A DNA stretch of 10,420 bases from Euperipatoides rowelli (lineage: Eukaryota > Onychophora > Udeonychophora > Euonychophora > Peripatopsidae), in assembly GCA_003024985.2 (NCBI GenBank), contig PXIH01S0005776.1. The stretch is one strand, 5' to 3'. The stretch's first letter is position 1; every line of letters starts with the position of its first letter. The notes below the pieces were generated by a model. That model did not search any database and had not been told where the DNA came from. It saw nothing but the letters and a program-made list of their open reading frames with translations. This document shows positions 8,252-10,420 of this stretch, piece after piece. The position numbers and the translations under genes are program-made.

Positions 8252-8831
8252 CAGAGGCTTGCCATAATGTCCAGATTTGACAAGGATTGTCCTGATTTGA
8301 AAAACTGTCCCTGTTGGTTGTAATTTTGTCCTGGTTTTTATAAATTAATAAACATGTTAAATTAAATGTTTTTTTTTTTATAGATTTACAAGGTTTAAAT
8401 AAATAATTTATTTCTACTAAAGTTATAAGACTTTCAATGAACAATCGTACTTGCTTACTAAGTTATTCAGAACAAAAATAGATGGCAGCAGCCAAAAACC
8501 ACATTCACAGTGATGTTCTATTGTTTCCTAGCCAGTGAAAAGGCGATGATTTGTTTTATTGCTGTGCTGCAGGAAGTTGATAGTTTGGTTTTTAGTTGAT
8601 GTTCCTAAAATGCCCAAACAAAAATGCAAATTTATTAACAATTTACAGATAGAATTTATGTTTTTAAAAGAAGTATGTGGACTGGACATTAGCGTGAAAT
8701 GGTTGCAATGTTTGTCAGAGTTTTCGGTGTCACCTGGTAGTCGATTGGACATCAAAGACCACAAGAAAAGTGCCAAACATTACCACAAGTTTGGTGGCTG
8801 CTGCAAGTTTGGAATTATATTGACATCTTGA
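8252..8831 (+). mobile_element. 5' fragment of a decayed hAT-superfamily DNA transposon
   Basis: The sequence starting at 8252, CAGAGGCTTGCCATAATGTC, has the CAGNG start typical of hAT terminal inverted repeats. It is followed by subterminal TGTCC motifs at 8268, 8288, 8306 and 8327 (about 18-21 bp apart), the first two in the longer context TGTCC-A/T-GATTTGA, as expected of transposase-binding repeats. About 360 bp inside the end lies a start codon for a protein with the N-terminal zinc-finger layout known from hAT-related proteins. A splice-acceptor-like GCTGTGCTGCAG (8561-8572) precedes that start and may end a leader intron. No catalytic or dimerisation domain follows in the next 1.6 kb, and a convincing right end with an 8-bp target duplication of CATGTCTG was not found, so the element is internally deleted or 3' truncated. 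Confidence 0.65.
8610..8831 (+). pseudogene. Truncated hAT transposase-like N-terminal zinc-finger domain
   Basis: From the ATG at 8610 the frame begins MPKQKCKFINNLQIEF, a start closely resembling the MPKRKC-type N terminus I recall for hAT-related proteins widespread in animal genomes. It continues to a finger-like region at residues 31-57. The expected CxxC reads W31-L-Q-C34, so the first zinc ligand is replaced by Trp (TGG in place of TGC/TGT), while H51 and H57 (spacing Hx5H) remain. The FSxxHGG-like segment reads FSVSPGSRLDI. After residue 57 the sequence turns Cys/Gly-rich and stops at 8829-8831; the alternative +1 frame there reads SLVAAASL, more like the Ala/Ser-rich linker of the family, so a frameshift just after 8780 is possible. 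The catalytic RNase-H-like core and C-terminal dimerisation domain are absent. This is a dead remnant rather than a working gene. Confidence 0.6.
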
Positions 8832-8867
8832 ATATTATCTGCATCTGGGATTCCTGTATCCTACTTG

Positions 8868-8886
8868 GGGAGCTCAAAATGCTCCC
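8868..8886. repeat. Hairpin, 6-bp GC-rich stem
   Basis: GGGAGC (8868-8873) and GCTCCC (8881-8886) are exact reverse complements around a 7-nt loop TCAAAAT. It lies shortly after the broken transposase frame; whether it belongs to the transposon is unknown. Confidence 0.5.
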
Positions 8887-10000
8887 TAGACCTCTAGTTC
8901 AGTAGGAAATCACAGGACAACCTTAATCTGAAAACATATTCACCCCTCCCCATTAACTCAGGAATCTTTCTGCATCTCTAGCCACGTTAACACTGAAATA
9001 GCGAATCCTTTTCCGATAAGTGTTCCAGAACAGATATCAGAATGTTCATGTTTATAATGCCTTCAGGCATGACTGAATTTGCAATGCATGATTTTTTAAT
9101 AGCGGTAATCACTCAAATCACGCAGGAAGTTGACTATGATAGTACAGTATGATGATAGTTTGTTTATAATTAAATCTCAAAATTGAGGATCGGAAAAAAA
9201 ACCCTACAGCAATCATATGTGGCTTCTTATATTGTTTGAAAAATAGTTAAAATTCGCTTCAGACAATTAAGCTTATAGTAGCTGATAAAGTGTAGGCTAC
9301 TAGCCTATTCTTATTTGCTCACAATGTTTTAACTTAAGATAAACTTATTATAAATTAATTTACTTTTTGGTAATAAATATTGTTTTTCACTTTCAAATGT
9401 ATTATTTTGTTTAATGTTTTATGAAGTAATAAAACAAGTTTAAGGTGGTGCAATTCTATCTTTAAAATTTTTTTTTTTAAAAAAAAGAATATGTTCTTTG
9501 AGAACGTAAATGATAAATCTTTTAATTCAATTAAAGTTAGCATAAATGCTCAAAATATTCTGAATAAACTTAAATAAACTTACATTAAATTAAGAGCACG
9601 CTTTGATTCGGACAATATTGATTTGGTTGAGAAAGAGGAAGGAAAGAGAGGGGAAGTGGGAGGGGAGTTTACATTATGATTTATTTCCTTATAATATCAT
9701 TGATTTTATTCACTTTTTTTATTTGATTTGTTTTATTGTTTTTAATTTGAGATAATTAAAATAGTTATAGCCTGTAATAATTTATTATAACTGTATAAGC
9801 CGTTCTTTGATTCAATAAATAAATAATAAAACTTAACTTCATCCAAAGTCTTTTAAAATAGCAATGGTCGTTATAAATTAAATCTTGACAAATTGAACAT
9901 GTGTGCAATCATTGATCATAGCCAGAGTGGATGTGACATAATTTTAGCGAATCCTATTGCGGTATTATGATCTTGTACGCATTTTTACTGATAGCCTGAG
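8887..10000. other. Non-coding stretch with small palindromes and a purine tract
   Basis: No gene is supported; the minus-strand frame near 9355-9543 is Lys/Leu-rich translation of AT-rich DNA. Visible structures are ATGCCT-TC-AGGCAT (9057-9070), TAGGCTA-C-TAGCCTA (9293-9307), a T-run/A-run foldback at 9463-9486, and the purine tract annotated separately. GCAGGAAGTTGA occurs at 8569-8580 and again at about 9123-9134, a 12-bp direct repeat of unknown meaning. Confidence 0.45.
9629..9667 (+). repeat. 39-nt polypurine tract
   Basis: The run from 9629 to 9667 is all A and G except for one T at 9657, ending in GGGGAAGTGGGAGGGGAG. Long purine tracts can form triplex structures, and the three G runs approach but do not meet the usual four-run G-quadruplex pattern. 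It stands out in a very AT-rich neighbourhood. Confidence 0.7.
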
Positions 10001-10008
10001 GCATCTAT

Positions 10009-10144
10009 TGCAACAGAAACCTAGAATCTGTTGCAGTATAGGATTCGGTATTCTGTTCCGGAACATAATTTGGTTGTTTGTTTACACTGGTTAATACTCG
10101 CATAAAATTCCGGAACATGTTCCGGAAAAGTCACCAGTATAAAC
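10009..10144. repeat. Cluster of nested palindromes with TTCCGGAA cores
   Basis: Four structures are packed into 136 bp. TGCAACAG (10009-10016) pairs with CTGTTGCA (10028-10035). GTTCCGGAAC (10055-10064) is a 10-bp palindrome. TTCCGGAACATGTTCCGGAA (10108-10127) is a perfect 20-bp palindrome made of two TTCCGGAA units. GTTTACACTGG (10080-10090) and CCAGTATAAAC (10134-10144) are inverted arms, 10 of 11 matched, that enclose the 20-bp palindrome. The centre GAACATGTTC fits the p53-family half-site pattern RRRCATGYYY, and TTCCGGAA is an ETS/STAT-like palindrome; these matches are by pattern only. Such layered symmetry is common at the ends of non-autonomous DNA transposons, which is the more cautious reading. 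Confidence 0.65.
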
Positions 10145-10420
10145 GTGGCTTCTGATGCTCCGGTTTGAGAAATAAAAAATATGGCAAATTATCTACAACA
10201 GTTTGTCACAATGAGTTATAAATTTAACTAATTCTATACCTGAGACATTGGCGGAGTCAAATACAGGATTTTAGTATGCCTTTTTTTTTTCTAATCTTAT
10301 TAAGAATTGATTATAGCAAAAGGGCAAACATAGCAAGTTTTTTTTTATGGCAAGACGCAGGAGAACAGACAGATGCAAATGTATTTTTAAAGGACATGAA
10401 ATATAGTTAAAGAATTAAAT
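10145..10420. other. Non-coding tail of the window
   Basis: No gene is seen. The segment TTATGGCAAGACGCAG (10345-10360) matches the reverse complement of the hAT left end at 13 of 16 positions but lacks the adjoining TGTCC-type repeats and a matching target duplication. T runs at about 10280-10290 and 10338-10346 are simple sequence. Confidence 0.4.

Noticed and set aside
8223-8444. Minus-strand open frame of 73 codons
   Set aside because: It runs across the terminal and subterminal repeats of the hAT-like element, which are non-coding transposase-binding sequence.
8528-8776. Minus-strand open frame opposite the zinc-finger remnant
   Set aside because: It is the antisense shadow of the plus-strand transposase-like frame.
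9355-9543. Minus-strand open frame rich in Lys, Leu and Ile
   Set aside because: Composition follows the local A/T runs; no motif and no splice context.
10345-10360. Possible right terminal inverted repeat of the hAT element
   Set aside because: It matches the left end at 13 of 16 positions, but the terminal bases differ, no subterminal TGTCC-type repeats adjoin it, and the following 8 bases (GAGAACAG) do not match the left flank CATGTCTG.

Overview
The window is eukaryotic, very AT-rich DNA (roughly 70% or more A+T by eye) with long non-coding stretches, simple repeats and fragments of transposable elements. The base composition, a tRNA-like SINE signature, hAT-type transposon remains and short exon-like segments bounded by GT/AG splice signals fit an intergenic or intronic region of a metazoan genome, most likely an invertebrate. 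I cannot name the species. A single N at 4934 and long homopolymers fit a draft assembly. There is no complete protein-coding gene, no rRNA gene, no intact tRNA gene, and no sign of bacterial organisation such as operons, Shine-Dalgarno sites or CRISPR arrays.

Layout: 1-170 is a less AT-rich block with two near-identical ATGGCGG motifs, probably the edge of an interspersed repeat. 171-1335 is featureless AT-rich DNA. 1338-1830 carries at least six direct copies of a GGATAAGGGCTCAT-like motif. 1831-2938 is non-coding, with a perfect short hairpin (2009-2034), G-rich and CT-rich patches and a second hairpin. 2939-3034 is an AAT trinucleotide microsatellite. On the minus strand, 3353-3499 looks like a small exon with good splice signals at both ends; a weaker exon-like block lies just upstream (3608-3757). 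4089-4384 is a 296-bp element with 27-bp terminal inverted repeats, a MITE-like non-autonomous DNA transposon. 5172-5394 (plus) is a second exon candidate, with a CxxC motif and a charged C-terminal part. 6288-6409 resembles a tRNA-derived SINE with A-box and B-box motifs. 8252-8831 is the 5' end of a decayed hAT-superfamily transposon: terminal CAGAGG inverted-repeat start, subterminal TGTCC repeats, then the N-terminal zinc-finger part of the transposase-like protein, mutated at a zinc ligand. 10009-10144 holds a compact set of nested palindromes built on TTCCGGAA.

The genes do not form a pathway. The coherent story is a transposon graveyard (hAT, MITE, SINE and perhaps others) around one or two possible exons of unidentified genes. 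The signals most worth following are the GGATAAGGGCTCAT cluster, the TTCCGGAA palindrome cluster and the two exon candidates. None of them shows by itself that this is a new biological system.
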